The notes beneath the pieces were generated by a model. It did no database searches, was not told the DNA's origin, and saw nothing but the letters and a program-made list of their open reading frames with translations. This document shows positions 1-12,586 of a stretch of DNA of 64,000 bases, one piece after another. The translations under genes were made by a program, and so were the position numbers. This DNA comes from Setaria digitata (taxonomy: Eukaryota; Nematoda; Chromadorea; Rhabditida; Setariidae). Positions within the stretch are counted from its first letter, which is position 1. The number at the start of each line of letters is the position of its first letter. The stretch spans positions 1 to 64,000 of the forward strand of contig RCAB01000185.1 in NCBI GenBank assembly GCA_003640385.1, given 5' to 3'.

Positions 1-205
1 TGATTATATATATTTATTTATATATTTTTTTAAAAATTATGTATATATATATATATATATATACATATATATAAAATATATATATATATATAAAACATAT
101 ATATATATAAAATATATATATATAAAATATATATATATAAAATATATATATATAAAATATATATATATATATATAAATATATATATATATTGATACTAAT
201 TATTT
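1..205. repeat. AT microsatellite tract
   Basis: Almost pure TA dinucleotide repeat broken by short AAAA/TTTT interruptions, forming several near-identical units of (TA)n followed by AAAA. It lies in the hif-1 intron that opens the window. No coding potential is visible. Such tracts are prone to collapse in assemblies, so the length may not be exact. Confidence 0.95.
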
Positions 206-250
206 TCACTGAAACTAATCATCACATATAGATAGATATACATAAAATAG

Positions 251-252
<2 letters not shown>

Positions 253-285
<33 letters not shown>

Positions 286-286
286 N
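253..286. repeat. (CA)n microsatellite ending in an ambiguous base
   Basis: About 16 CA units followed by a single N, 37 bases before the first visible hif-1 exon. The N marks an uncertain base or small assembly gap at the end of the repeat. Confidence 0.95.
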
Positions 287-322
287 TTAGCTTTGAATTA
301 TAAGTGAATTTATTTTTTGCAG

Positions 323-3300
323 CCAGTCATTTGCCATATACGCTCGCTGTCCGCTGAGAATGGACGCATTCGTATCATACAAGCTAGTGCTCAACCTGCA
401 GGACAGGGTAATAATATCTTTGCAGCTTCAAGAAGCACTGAAGTACAAAATGGTACCTATATGACGCGACATACCTATGATATGAGATTTTCATACGTCA
501 GCGAAAGGTTTATAATTTATTGTGATAGGAATTTATAATTAGATATAAAAGAATTTAAAAGGGTGCTAATGCCTTGCTTGTATTAATAAAATGTTCAGTA
601 ATTTCGTGAACTAATATTTAATGCAGGCGTATAAAAATTATTGAAATAATAAATTCCTAAGTTTAAGAGGAGAATCGGTATTTTAGTATTTTTTATTATC
701 TATTGAAATACAAAGCTTATGCGTCCCAAAACATCATGAAAGGACGGTGAATTTTAAAACCGCCAAGAAATGGCTAAATTACGTAAGTTACAAAATAATT
801 GTTAATGAATATGTAAAAGTGGATTATGAGTTAGTAGCAAAATGAATCAAATTTTTTTGATAATAGTGTTACTTTTTAAAGTTTCAATTACATTCTGCGC
901 CATGACGCACGTTCTTTAATGGGTACCTCGTTTTACAATTTGGTACATCCGGCTGATCTTCACGTGGTGGTTATTTCTATACGTGAAATGCTGATCAAGG
1001 GCCATACACGGACACCGTACTATCGTTTGATTGGTCTCAATAAATCAGTATTATGGGTGCAAACGGAAGCAACTACTGTTAATCATACCACAAAAGGGCA
1101 AAAAGGACAGTACATCATTTGTGTACATCAGTTAATCGGGTTAGTATTTAATTTTAAGTGAAAAATTCGTTGGAAAGTTTGTTCCCCCATTTGTGATTAG
1201 CATTTCCTAAATTGAAATAAAACTTTTCGCGTTCCTCTGTTTTGCGCTGAGTCATTGTATTTATTAGTTACATCTCTCTTCTTTTGCGTTGTCTTTTGAA
1301 CTAATTCATTTATAAAACTTTTAAGTGAAACTCTTCGAGCGATACATAATGCATTCACTGTTTGAAATATCTTGCTTAGATAAAGAACTATATTTGTGGC
1401 ATTAAAGTTTATTTAGCGAACCTAGTGCACACGAGTTTTTTTTATTTTATTTTATTTTTTTTACACTAAGAATAAACTAAATTAGTATGGGAAGAGAGAA
1501 AATTAGTACGCTTGTTACCTACTACTACTGTTACCAAGTTCTGACATTTGACGAGAGTTTTGTTATCAACAGTGCATTTGTCATGGTTAATTCAGTTCGT
1601 TAAACATCTCTGCAAACTACAGTTTCCAAGCTCAATATCGTATTATTTTGATATCTAAGTCCTTCACCCGATAGTGCAAATGTCCTTTCTAGTAAACCTT
1701 TTAATTCAAGTAAAAGCGTACTTTAAATTATGGTAAATTGTCAGCGGTCCATCAAGTGATATTTAAATGTTTTTAGAATAGGGAGTGGAGAGGAGAAGTG
1801 ATCTGTAACTATCTCTGTAATTATTGAGTTTGATTGTGCAGTGACCTAAACAGAAATGAAAATTAGAGTGCAAGATTTAGGAAGTATTTAATGTCAAAAG
1901 CTGCAGCAAAAAATTAAATAATTCACATTTTTTTATGTGAAGGTGAAATTCCTATTTGTACGGAGTGTCTCTAAATTAAGAAAATTAAATATTTATTTAC
2001 CAGCTGTCTAGTTTTTTTCTGCAGTTGAAGAAAAATAATGCTCATTTTTCTCTTTTTTTTTTAATTTTCATAAAGAATTTTTTAATGTTAAAATGAATGC
2101 ATATATTTTAGTATCCAGAGTGAACGAGATTCGTTTGTGAATGGGAAAAATAGCGCTTTACCTGCTTGTCCGGCATCAATATCAATAAAGCAGGAAGTGG
2201 ATGATAGTTCAGGTTCATTACTGTTTTTTCATCTTTAATTTCCAATTTTTCGAAAAGGAGGACCATACTTGATCCTGTTGATGACCTGATATTTTTTTTA
2301 TTTTCTATCTAGTCTTGGCCATTTAAAGTAGAATTGTTGTAGATGCTGTAAGAAATAGCTACAGTGAAGTACTGCAATGGCTTTTTCGTGCTCAACAACG
2401 GAGCAAATCTCCTCCAGGAACATTGCTTTTCCGTACTGAAAGCAATAAAAGTATGTATTCCTTCTTTCAGCAGATAACCCATCCTACATAGATACTTATG
2501 CTGTTAGAAATTACAATAAATCAGGTGTTTGAATGTGTTTTTTGTCATATGAAGTTGCTTTTTATTAAGTTGTAAAAAAGGAATATGACTTAATATTTGT
2601 GGTGTATCAAGATGGACGCTTTATGATTTCATGATCACACCTGCGTATTTTTATTGCTAAGTCCTGCATTAGCGTGAATGAATTTGTTGTTGCACATCAT
2701 TTTCCTAAGACTTATAGGATACTTATGAATGTTCTCCATAGTTTGTCTCAGGAAATTCCAAAATTTTTATTGATTTCTCTAGTTGATTTTCAATTTTTTT
2801 TCAGACTTTCGTCTAATATGATTTTTTTAGTAGAAGTGGCATGAAAAAACATCTTTCAGATCGCGCAGAATATAGCGGTGAATCAACGAGATATATGACA
2901 ACAATGGCAACACGAATAGAAACCATTAATTATGGTTCAAGGAATGGTATCACTGTTTCAGGTACAAACGATTGTGAGTATAACAACAGTTCTCTTGCAC
3001 ATAACGGTTGGTATCAGTTGCAAGCTTATTGAGTCTTTTTCCTCTCATTTCTAAGCATCCAATAATTACCTTAACTCTATATACTAAAAATTTTTGTCCA
3101 TTTCTTCCACAATGCTTTTAAAGTACTTTTTAAACTTGCATATTATTATATTATCAATGAATTTTATTAAACCAATGGATGTTGATATTACTCGAAGTTT
3201 CTGAACGTGTTGCGAATAAATGATGAATTGGTTAAAGCATTGCGGGCAATTCCTTGTAAAGCCAGTTTTCAGACATATTTGAAAATATTGTTTGTTTTAC

Positions 3301-5429
3301 ATGTTATATTTTGTGAGGTCACGCATTTTTTTTTTTTTTTTTTTTGTTTTTCGTTTTTTTTTAGGTCGAGGAGGAAAAGAATTTGATCCAGTAGCTAGTG
3401 AAATTGAGCGATGTCGATTTCGAACAACGAGCATGCGAACAAATTGTAGCGGGGGAGCAGCCTATGGAAATACACGTGATTGCACTAATCACTGCTTTCA
3501 GACTAATTTCTCGGAATCCTCAACGGCAACTGTTTTTAATTCTGTACGATTATCTTCCGTTCCAGGAGCCGGTAATAGTTTTCCTTCTGAAATACAAAAA
3601 GCCTACCTCTTTTAAAAGAACATATATCGGTTAAGCATGTGCTTACTACCTTTCATCTGCAATACATTGGAGGAGAAAATGATCATTGTGGATGCATCAA
3701 GTTGTAGCATACTTATTTTATGGCCCAACTTGATGCTGAATTAATCGGGTTTTCCGATGGTTAGCATAGCTAGTCTTTCCGTTAGACTACACAACAAGAT
3801 GTTCTAATAATCCAATTTTTTATAAATACCTGTGTCATTGGGTATTTTTTTTTCCTTCTTTTCTCTCATTTTGCCCATGGACTTGGATCCGAATGTATGT
3901 AGTATTTTTAATTAGATTATATGGTGATTGCTGCTGTATTTTGCAAAACTTTACTTTATTAATAATTTCACGATTACTATGTAATCACCAGGAGCTGAAC
4001 TGTAAATTGACAGTGCGATAAAATTGACGTTTTGTTAGATGAAGATTTTTGAAATGAAAAATATATATGTATATTTTAATGTTCCCAAGTAATAATTTGA
4101 GCTGATAATTTGGGGTTTTAAAAATTGCAATTAATAGGAGCTGGAAAAGTGTACTTGTAGATGCATATTTATTGCCACCAGCTAATATTAGCGCTGGGGC
4201 AACGACTGTGACTGGAACCGAACGGAACTCAAGCAGTATGTTCTCAGCATTATCTACTACCGGTGCTCAGTATTCTCGTTCTCTGACTTGTTGCGATCCT
4301 CACCTTAACAGTAATTTTACCACTGCTACAACCACCTCATCTAATACATTACTTGCTTTCAACACTAATTCTCTTCATGTACAATCAAATCTCCCTACAA
4401 GTCCGGTGAATTGTACCACAGCCCATGTCAAGGAAAATAACAGCAGTGGTAAGTGGAACCATTCTTGTTTCAAATTTCACTCAATGATCACAAGTTCTAT
4501 TCTTAATAATGCTTATTTTTCGAATATTCCTCCTCACCTTTTGATAAATCATTCTACTTGTCGTGGATTAGCTAAATCTTTTTTTTTTTTTTTTAGATAT
4601 GACAGAAACAACTGAAGATTGGCAAATGTTTGCACCATTTGTGGCTCATGATGATGTGATGCAACTGTCAACAGACTTGCAAGGACTTTTGCCGGAATTT
4701 AGTTTTGTCGATTGGATACCATCAGATCCGGCACCACTACCAAATTTGCCCACAGAAGAAAGAGTATGACCCTTTTTTTTTGAAAACTTGGATAAGGAAA
4801 TCTAATAGGAAAAGTTAGATAAAAAATTTATGGAGAAAGGGAGATAATAAAATGGAGCAAAAAGAGAAAACGATAAGGATAGAATTAAGAAAAATTGGAT
4901 GAAAATTTCATGTGAAAAAGAAAAGCTTATTTCATTGATATAAATAAGTCTGAGAGTTATATTCGTTCAACTTTTTTTTTTTAGCTTAAAGTTTTATTTT
5001 AGAATATGACATTACTGGGAGACATGTCGATACCAATGCAAATGACATTCGATCGATCGAGTATGTATGCAAATTCCAGTATTTCACTTCTGTCAAAACC
5101 AAATACTTTCGGTTTCAGAGGTGAGTTTTGCTGAGAAATTAGTGCTAAGAAGTTCAATTTTTTTGTAAATAAATTGGGGCAATGTGTCATAATGTTTGTG
5201 ATTTTGAAAAAAAAAAAAAAAAAATACTGCAGTGATAAATTTCTCTTCAGCTACATCATGGCGTCAATTGCAACAACAGTACCAACAGCGACAGCAAGAG
5301 AATATGAACGCTGGAATAACAGCAGCAGCACCATGGTTGGAAGTAGAACTTACAGCAACTTGCGCTCGATCTAACGACCATCCAAATGGAGTTTTTCATC
5401 GAAACAATCCTGCTACTTCCATACAGTAG
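323..5429 (+). CDS. hif-1: Hypoxia-inducible factor alpha (HIF-1), 3' part
   Basis: Oxygen-regulated bHLH-PAS transcription factor; the window starts inside the gene, so the bHLH and PAS-A exons are missing. Exons: 323-507, 882-1139, 2112-2212, 2343-2450, 2831-2961, 3365-3571, 4161-4448, 4597-4763, 5003-5120, 5233-5429 (stop). The first two join into a PAS-B domain ([13 protein letters not shown], then LVHPADL and YRLIG). The third exon contains SIKQEVDD, and the fourth carries SEVLQWLFR, as I recall from nematode HIF. The exon at 4597 encodes [14 protein letters not shown], matching the prolyl-hydroxylated oxygen-dependent degradation motif; the candidate hydroxylated proline codon is 4635-4637. 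The tail is Q-rich. All visible phases agree except 2450 to 2831, where one base is left over and two are needed, so a small exon may be missed or a base may be wrong. Family: high confidence. Exon 2831-2961 boundaries: moderate. Confidence 0.87.
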
Positions 5430-7387
5430 TATTGATAAACATATTCAGTTTATTGTTAAAGTTACTGCATAAGACAGTTTGATTTTTATGATATCTATTA
5501 GGACATTTTGTTATATTTTGGTGTCAGCATTTCATAGCTAATCATTATACCTTACTACTGGAAGACCTGAAATTTTCAGTGCATATGCGCTCTTTTGGGT
5601 TCATTTTTTTCGTTAACTTGTAGCATAACAAAACGAATGTTTGTTGTTTTCTCTTCACAAAGGGTTTCATTTTCCTGCTGTTTATTGTTAATTTTTGACA
5701 CTGTCAGTCTTTTTTTTCAACGGGTCAACCTTGGCATTTACCACTGTTATCTTCAAGGAAACTGAAGTAAAGTCGTGTCTTGAAATTTTCCACTTTAGAA
5801 TGATCGGAAGTTTCATGCATTACTGTGAAAACACTGGGAAGTTCTCACAATACTAAGTCCATAATTTTATCGTACATTCATTTTACTCTCGACATATGAC
5901 AGGTGACATTGGTGCTGATATAGAACTCATAAACTTGTCTACTCTTGAACTTATACTTTCGAATTTTCCGCTTTTCACACTTTTCATCTGTGCTTCTCAA
6001 ATACATCGGAATCTCTCATTTGACAGTTTCTGAGAAAAAATGGAAACTTTTATCCCTTTTTCCATCTTTGTCCCTCTCTCATTTATCTGTTAGCTGTCAA
6101 AGGTTGTTTATTACGTGTTCGGACTTTTGTTCATTAATTTTTTTTTCTCAACGGGGTTGTACGGTGAGTGAGTTACACTCAGTGATGTTCCTTCCTTTTT
6201 TGTCTCTTTCTAGTTTTAATCAGTAAGTGTTTGCTGAATTTTTCAACTGAAATTGTCGACTTTTTTCTGTTACTTTTGTTACTTATTCGGTGTAGCACAA
6301 GATATGCGGATATTAAGTTTTGTAGAATAGATGGGAACGTAGGATAATTATGAAGTTTCTTTTCAACTAAAAAGGTCTTTATCCCAGAAATTTTACCAGA
6401 TAAACCAGCTTTATTTCGAATTTCATTCACTTTCCATTCTGAATAAAAATTTTAGCTTTTTTGGAAGCAGTGATTTAAATGATTTCATTTTAATCATTGT
6501 TCTTCGTGGTTTGTTCGTGTAATCCTCAATAATCTTGTTCCTATTTATTGTGTCTGCTATAACAAACGTGTCATTATAGACAGTCTAGCACAATTTTCTC
6601 AAGTTGCCCATGTTAATGAAGTTGTTATCTGCCTATTAACCAATTTGTAATTTATATTAGCATAACCTTATTTTCAGGAGCTCATGTAATTATTTCATTT
6701 GTTGCTGTGGAAAAAGTTATAAAATTATCCGTAGAGATCATTAGTTTGCCAGTTTTCGTTGTTAAAGTTTTTTATTTCCGGTATTTATGGATTTGCCATG
6801 CACATAAATCCGGTATACCTCAAAGTATTTGTTGTTTTTTTATTGTTTGTTTTTTCATCCCTTCCTTTTTGCTGAAATCAAGGAATAAACATTTTGATTA
6901 TTACTTCATCTGAGTTATATGCATTTCACTTTCTACGAAATATTTATTTCTATGCTTGACTAAATCTTGTTTTTTCTTTTTTCTTCCTCAGTTTTAAACT
7001 GATCAGTTATTTTTTCTTTCTGTCGATTGCTCAGTTGTTTAAATAGTTCACGTCTTGTGGTTAGAAATGCCACTGGAAAATTTTTCAGTGCCTCGAAGCG
7101 TGAATACGATAGATTTATACAAAATATCAAAAAAAAAAAAAAAAAAAGAAATGGTTTCGAATAATTTTACGAAGTTTTCGAATGTTTTCATGTGCTTTTA
7201 TGCTTATGCAATTCAGTCGAGGCTTATTCTGCTCCATTTCAGTACTCATTTTAGTAACTAGTGGACAGATTGAGTCACATCTTCCGAAGTTAGATAAATC
7301 GCCTGTGAAGTTTGTATATATTTTCATTTTGGAAGTCTTACCGAATTGGCTCGAAAGTTGTTAGGTAAAGTTGCTGAAGCAGTTGGG
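5430..7387. other. Intergenic spacer hif-1 / THUMPD2-like
   Basis: Presumed hif-1 3' UTR followed by T-rich DNA with several short poly-T and one poly-A run (7129-7147). The small reading frames here are low-complexity and have no plausible splice-linked partners. I see no gene. Confidence 0.6.
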
Positions 7388-9963
7388 ATGCGTTACTGTG
7401 TTACATTAGGTCGAGGTATGGAACCGTTTGTAAGGAAACAATTGGAACAATTGCAGGTAATTTAATTGAGCAGCTCAATTCGCATTTTCTGGATAGATCT
7501 TAGGTAGTAACGGTAAATACTCCTTGAATAAGAGTTACTCTCTTAAGATTATGCAGGAATAAATCAGTAACAGTTAAAATTAGTGAAAGGAAATGAGATG
7601 CATCAGTTCCAGTTGAAAACAATTCTTGATAAGTAAATCATTTTACAATTAAAAAATAGTACATCTAATGAACAAACATTAGCTTTTCTTCTAGTTATAT
7701 GTTACCTAATATCATCACTTAGTGCCGAAATGCATTCACATTGATTATTCGACTATATATGGCATTATTAAACACCAATCATTTTTGGTCCATTTGTATA
7801 ATTTAATCGAAAAAATTTTCAGGATGTGAAGATTGATGCAACTGTTATGGAAGGCAAAATGCTATTTGATGCCAGTAATTTCGACAGATTCGACTGTTTG
7901 CGTTGTGTCGAAAGACTGTTCCTCGTAGTAGCTTACGAAGTGATCAATGAGAGTTGGAATAAACGACGTAATTAATTACTATTTTATTGTCTTATTTTTA
8001 TTTCACCATTGTATATTGTCTCGTCACTTACCTTATTTGTGCTTATTTATTTTTTCGTTTTATATTTTCTTCATTTTAATTTTTTCTTTTCATAACATCA
8101 TATAAAACATATTTTGTGATATTTTATGATTTTTTTTTTTCTGCAATTTTAAGAGCTATTCGATAGGCTATTCAGCTTGTGTAGTCCTAATTCATCACTG
8201 AATTCTATTTGTGAAACGGCTTTTAACAGTTTGGTTTGCTGCGAGCAACCTATACGCTGTAGAACTTTCCGTATTTCGCTTAAAGCGACTGGAAGGTGGC
8301 GTCGAAAAATTGATACTGAGGTATTCCGATTTGGATTTACTATTACTTAGTTTTCTCAAAATTTGATCGCTACGGCTTTTTTTTTTATTGACAAGCTTTA
8401 ATTGCTTTATCACTTACCATATCCTCGATCCATATAATTAGGATACTGACAAACGCCTTATTTTAGACTAAGCATTTCTGGTACTTCAATGGTAATAATA
8501 TAGTACGCAATTTCCCCTCTATCTCAAAGCTTTTTTTATCTATGGAAGTTAGTAATTCTGATGTGACCTTAGTTAATCTTTTGAGAAAAATGTTTTTTTA
8601 ACCACTAAATTGGAATTCGTGGAATTTTTAAATTTTAACTCAGTAGAAGCTCTCAACAAGTATTGCCCGTCGCATCAAACGAAATATCGGTTACAACATT
8701 TCGCTTCGTTCCGCTACGATTGAAATTTGTATACATTTATCAGAAAAACGTATCTTCATCGGTATACCGATCACTCGGTTAGCTATACACACCTTTCTTA
8801 TTTTGGAGAAAGGAGAATGTACTGGTAAAAATCAACATTTAATTGATAATATTTCGAGATTTGAAATAAATTTCGAAGCATTAGATATTATACTTTCAAT
8901 TGCAAAATCGTTTTCACTTTTCGCTTTTTGCGCAGTATTATTCGTCTTACTATTTTGATAATTTAGAACATTAATAGGCGTTTTCCAGAAATTTTGTTAT
9001 ATCATTTTTGAAATTATAGAAAACCTTTATCTCAAAGAAGTTATTTGCTTAACAATGGACTACGTTCGACTGTTGTCGATGCTATGTTATCTTTGGTTAA
9101 CATTCAAGATGGCGACATCGTTGCCGACCTGACTTGTGGTTCCTCTTCCATTTTATTACAAATTGCACATGATTTCCAGGACAAGGTGAATTGCTGCAAT
9201 TCATTCTCTGAAAAAAAGAAATCAATTTCAGATGGTCATTGTCTAGTCGATGATTCTCTAAATAGGATAGCTGATTTTTCATGGAAATTTTTCATCTATG
9301 AGTAGAATGGCAAACTTTTGATTTTGCCCATTTTATTTTATTCCTATATATTTTTTTATAATTTATTTTCTTACTTTTAGGTGTTTCTTTTGGGTATTGA
9401 CTCCGCATGGAATGCTTTACAACAGTCACTAAAAAATGTGGACTATTTACGGGAAAATGCAAATGGAAAATTATCGATAGATTTTATCTCTACAGATTTG
9501 TTTAATGGTATAATTTTTGTTATATTGCTTCAAATACTAGACCAGTTGACATAGAGTGCAATGTTCTACTGAGAAGATGTAGGGTGTCAAAGTAATGGGA
9601 TGCTACAAGAACTTAATAGATGTTTCTCAGATTTGGTATTTCTTTATTTTGTTTGATATGCAGAACAATATACAGTTTTGCATATCCTTTCGATATTTAT
9701 GATTTCTTTTTGTTTTTGACAAATTTCGATTTCAAAACTTCCTATGCCTGTTTATCATTGTTCATGATAATCAGTCTGGCATTTTAGATTGTTTCAAATT
9801 CACAATGATTGATCATATTATATCAGATATTCCTTTTGGCCAACAGTATGGAACGGATCAATCTGCCTTGAGGATTTTGCATCGAATTTGCGACATTTTT
9901 TCAAAGCATGTTTTCTTTTTTTCGAATTTCTCGAAAGTTCAGGCAGAATTTAGACTTACTTAA
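7388..9963 (+). CDS. THUMPD2: THUMPD2-like U6 snRNA (guanine-N2)-methyltransferase
   Basis: Exons: 7388-7456, 7823-7967, 8154-8320, 8647-8777, 9020-9185, 9381-9507, 9788-9963; all junction phases agree, giving 326 residues. Order of parts: N-terminal YCVTLGRGMEPFVRKQL and ERLFLVV (residues about 3-70), a THUMP segment ending FRISLKATGRW, the link IHLSEKRIFIGIPITR, then a Rossmann methyltransferase with GLRSTVVDAM, DLTCG and the catalytic SDIPFG. These blocks fit THUMPD2 better than THUMPD3 or TRMT11. Human THUMPD2 with TRMT112 methylates a guanine of U6 snRNA, so a nuclear role in splicing is inferred. Odd points: the SAM-loop glycines after DLTCG are replaced by serines, and the C-terminus stops about 40 residues after the catalytic motif, possibly by a one-base shift near 9942. 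The ATG at 7388 is the first in-frame methionine matching the family start. Confidence 0.75.
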
Positions 9964-12552
9964 AACTGGTTGGATGATCCGGCAATCTTGACGCTAAAAT
10001 GTAGATTTATTCATGATTTATTTGCTATCATACACTTCCCTAATTGTATCATAGAAGCAATTTTCAGCTGAAAGCATTGGAGAAGGTGATAGGTTTAAGA
10101 GTGTGGCAGCTAGCAAATTAAAAACGATATAAAATGTTAAGAAGTTAAGAGCTTTGCTGCTTGAGATGCTGGATTTTATTCAGCCGAAAAATTTTATTTA
10201 TAAGCCTTTTATTTTTATTCATAAACCCAGGTCACTTTAGAAAAAGAAGAAATGTCTGCAGTTTTGGTTCATTTAAACTTTATGAGTGAATAACTTGAAG
10301 GTGAAGTCGAATCTAAAAAGCAGGCAAGCAAGCTTATTTGCTATGTCTAATCCAGTAGCACATATGGAAATCGATAGAAGTCGTACCAGGACAACAGCAT
10401 TCATTTATCATTCCCTTAATTGCATAGTGCAAGTGATGCATTGAAGGAGAATGGAATATTGAATGAATTTTAGGCTGACATTTAATTTTGAATCGATTGA
10501 AAGAGATAGCATGTCTGAAGTCTAAATTCATTTTACTCTTTTCCCTCGCAAAAGTAATGTATCGTTTGCTTGCAGTCCCCGTTTATCATATTATCTCTTT
10601 TCATTCGTTTTATTTGTTTAGTTAATTTTTAAAGGATATTTGAAAAAGAAGGAAGTCAAATGAGAAGATCAGTTGGCTTGATATGATAAAGATCAGGCTT
10701 ACTGAATGAGTGAGTGGCCAAAAGGAACACGTAGGGTACATAAGTGGTTTCCTTTTCGCACTTTTTTTTCTTTGTAAGCTATCTGGCTTGATTAAATGAA
10801 GTTTTTAGACAGCGACATTTACTTCCTCTATTTGCTCACAGCAGTTAATGAGGCAGAAAATTGATAAATCATATTTTATTGTAAACGCTTTTCATTTCAG
10901 TTTTGAGTAAATATCAGATAATTTGAAATATGTAATGTATGGATGATGTGGAAATATTAGTTCATTTATTTAATTTATCTCTTAGCTTTTTTTGTGTAAG
11001 CGAGAGAGAAATAGCATAAGTCGGGAAGTCATAAGTAGTAAGAAAATTAAGAGTACAAATAAAGGAGTAATATTCGAAATAGAAATTGCAATAATTTGAT
11101 ATGAAATGAATATTGATTGTGAATTTCATTCCTGATGCCACAAACAATTTGCAGATGCAATGATAATGGTTGTTGCAGTTGCATTTCCACAGCAATACTA
11201 TTGATCTCAGCTACGCATTTGCAATTTCTAAGCAACATGCTTAAAATGCCAGCACGTCTAAAACAACACTATCCTATTTCGCTTGGTACTACACAAGCTG
11301 CTATTGTGCTTCTCGTTCATGGTACCTAGCAAACTGAATTCACAAGAAAATAGGCTTTAATTTTCTTTCTATTTTTAGTGTTTCCTTTTTTTTTTTTTTT
11401 TGGCTCAATTCTATGGGTTGAAATATCCCTTGTTGTACTGACTGCTGTAAAATCCAATTATGATTTATTTTGTTTGCATTCCATACTCAATAAATGTAAG
11501 CAAATTTATATTGTTATATGAAATTTGTCTTTTCCAGCTACGTTAGGGCAAGTTTTTTTTTTTGCTTTTCTTTAGCATATTATTGAATTAGTATAAAGTG
11601 TTTTCTCGAGATTTTTATCTGTTTGAACACTAAAGTTGTGATTTTTTTTTTTTTTTTTTGCCTGCATCTCATACTCGCTCTAGTTAGATATACTAAATTT
11701 TAAATAATAATCGATTAATATTACTCGCTATGCTATCTGCTAAACAAATAAGGGAAGATGATAAAAGCTGAAATCATAAAAATATTTAATACTGTTGTGA
11801 TGCATCCGTAATTTCATCAGTAGTTATTGTAACTGATAGTATTTTCTATTTTTCTTTTTGTCAATTTTTTAAATCAACAGATTTATTTTATATGCATTAG
11901 AAAGATCTCCTATGTGTATTTTTTCTTTTTTCTTTTCTTCTTTCTTTTTGCTTTTTAATTATATTTTATGTAAATTGAATTATATTTGGAAGAATTACTA
12001 AGATTTCGTAAATTTTCATCACATTTGAAACTGCCTTCAGGCATATTTTTTCATTTTCTTTGAAAAGAGTAAAGAACTTTTGCAATCAAATTTCAAGCTC
12101 AAAAAAAAAAAAAAAAAAAAATGATTGAGAATGTAAGCTTATTTGAGCCGTGAAGTGTGGTGCTGTTTACAAAATGCAAAAAAAAAAAAAAAAAAAAAAC
12201 TGTGAAAAATTATACATTATTACAGTGCACGCTTTCTGGACAGTTCTCTTCTAACATGTCATTTCCATCGATATCGAATATGAAGCACTTTTTTCAATGA
12301 ATGTTTTTCCTCATCTCCATATTTACCATAATTTGTTAATTAATTATATCAATTAATCGTTGATGGTAGTAGATATGTTTGTTAGACATTTTCACTGTAC
12401 TAGAAGATAAATTTTCTCCAACTAGCTTGCATATAATGAATACATTCAAAGTGCTACTGCCATCCTTGCTTTTTGGTTTTCGCTAGTTGGAAGCAGTATT
12501 TAAAGCAGAAACAGCAGCTGGTTGTTTCGGCATCCATATCACCATCTCTATC

Positions 12553-12586
<34 letters not shown>

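Noticed and set aside
2471..2524. Candidate extra hif-1 micro-exon after a CTTTCAG
   Set aside because: The intron before it would be only 20 bases, and the exon would not correct the phase problem downstream.
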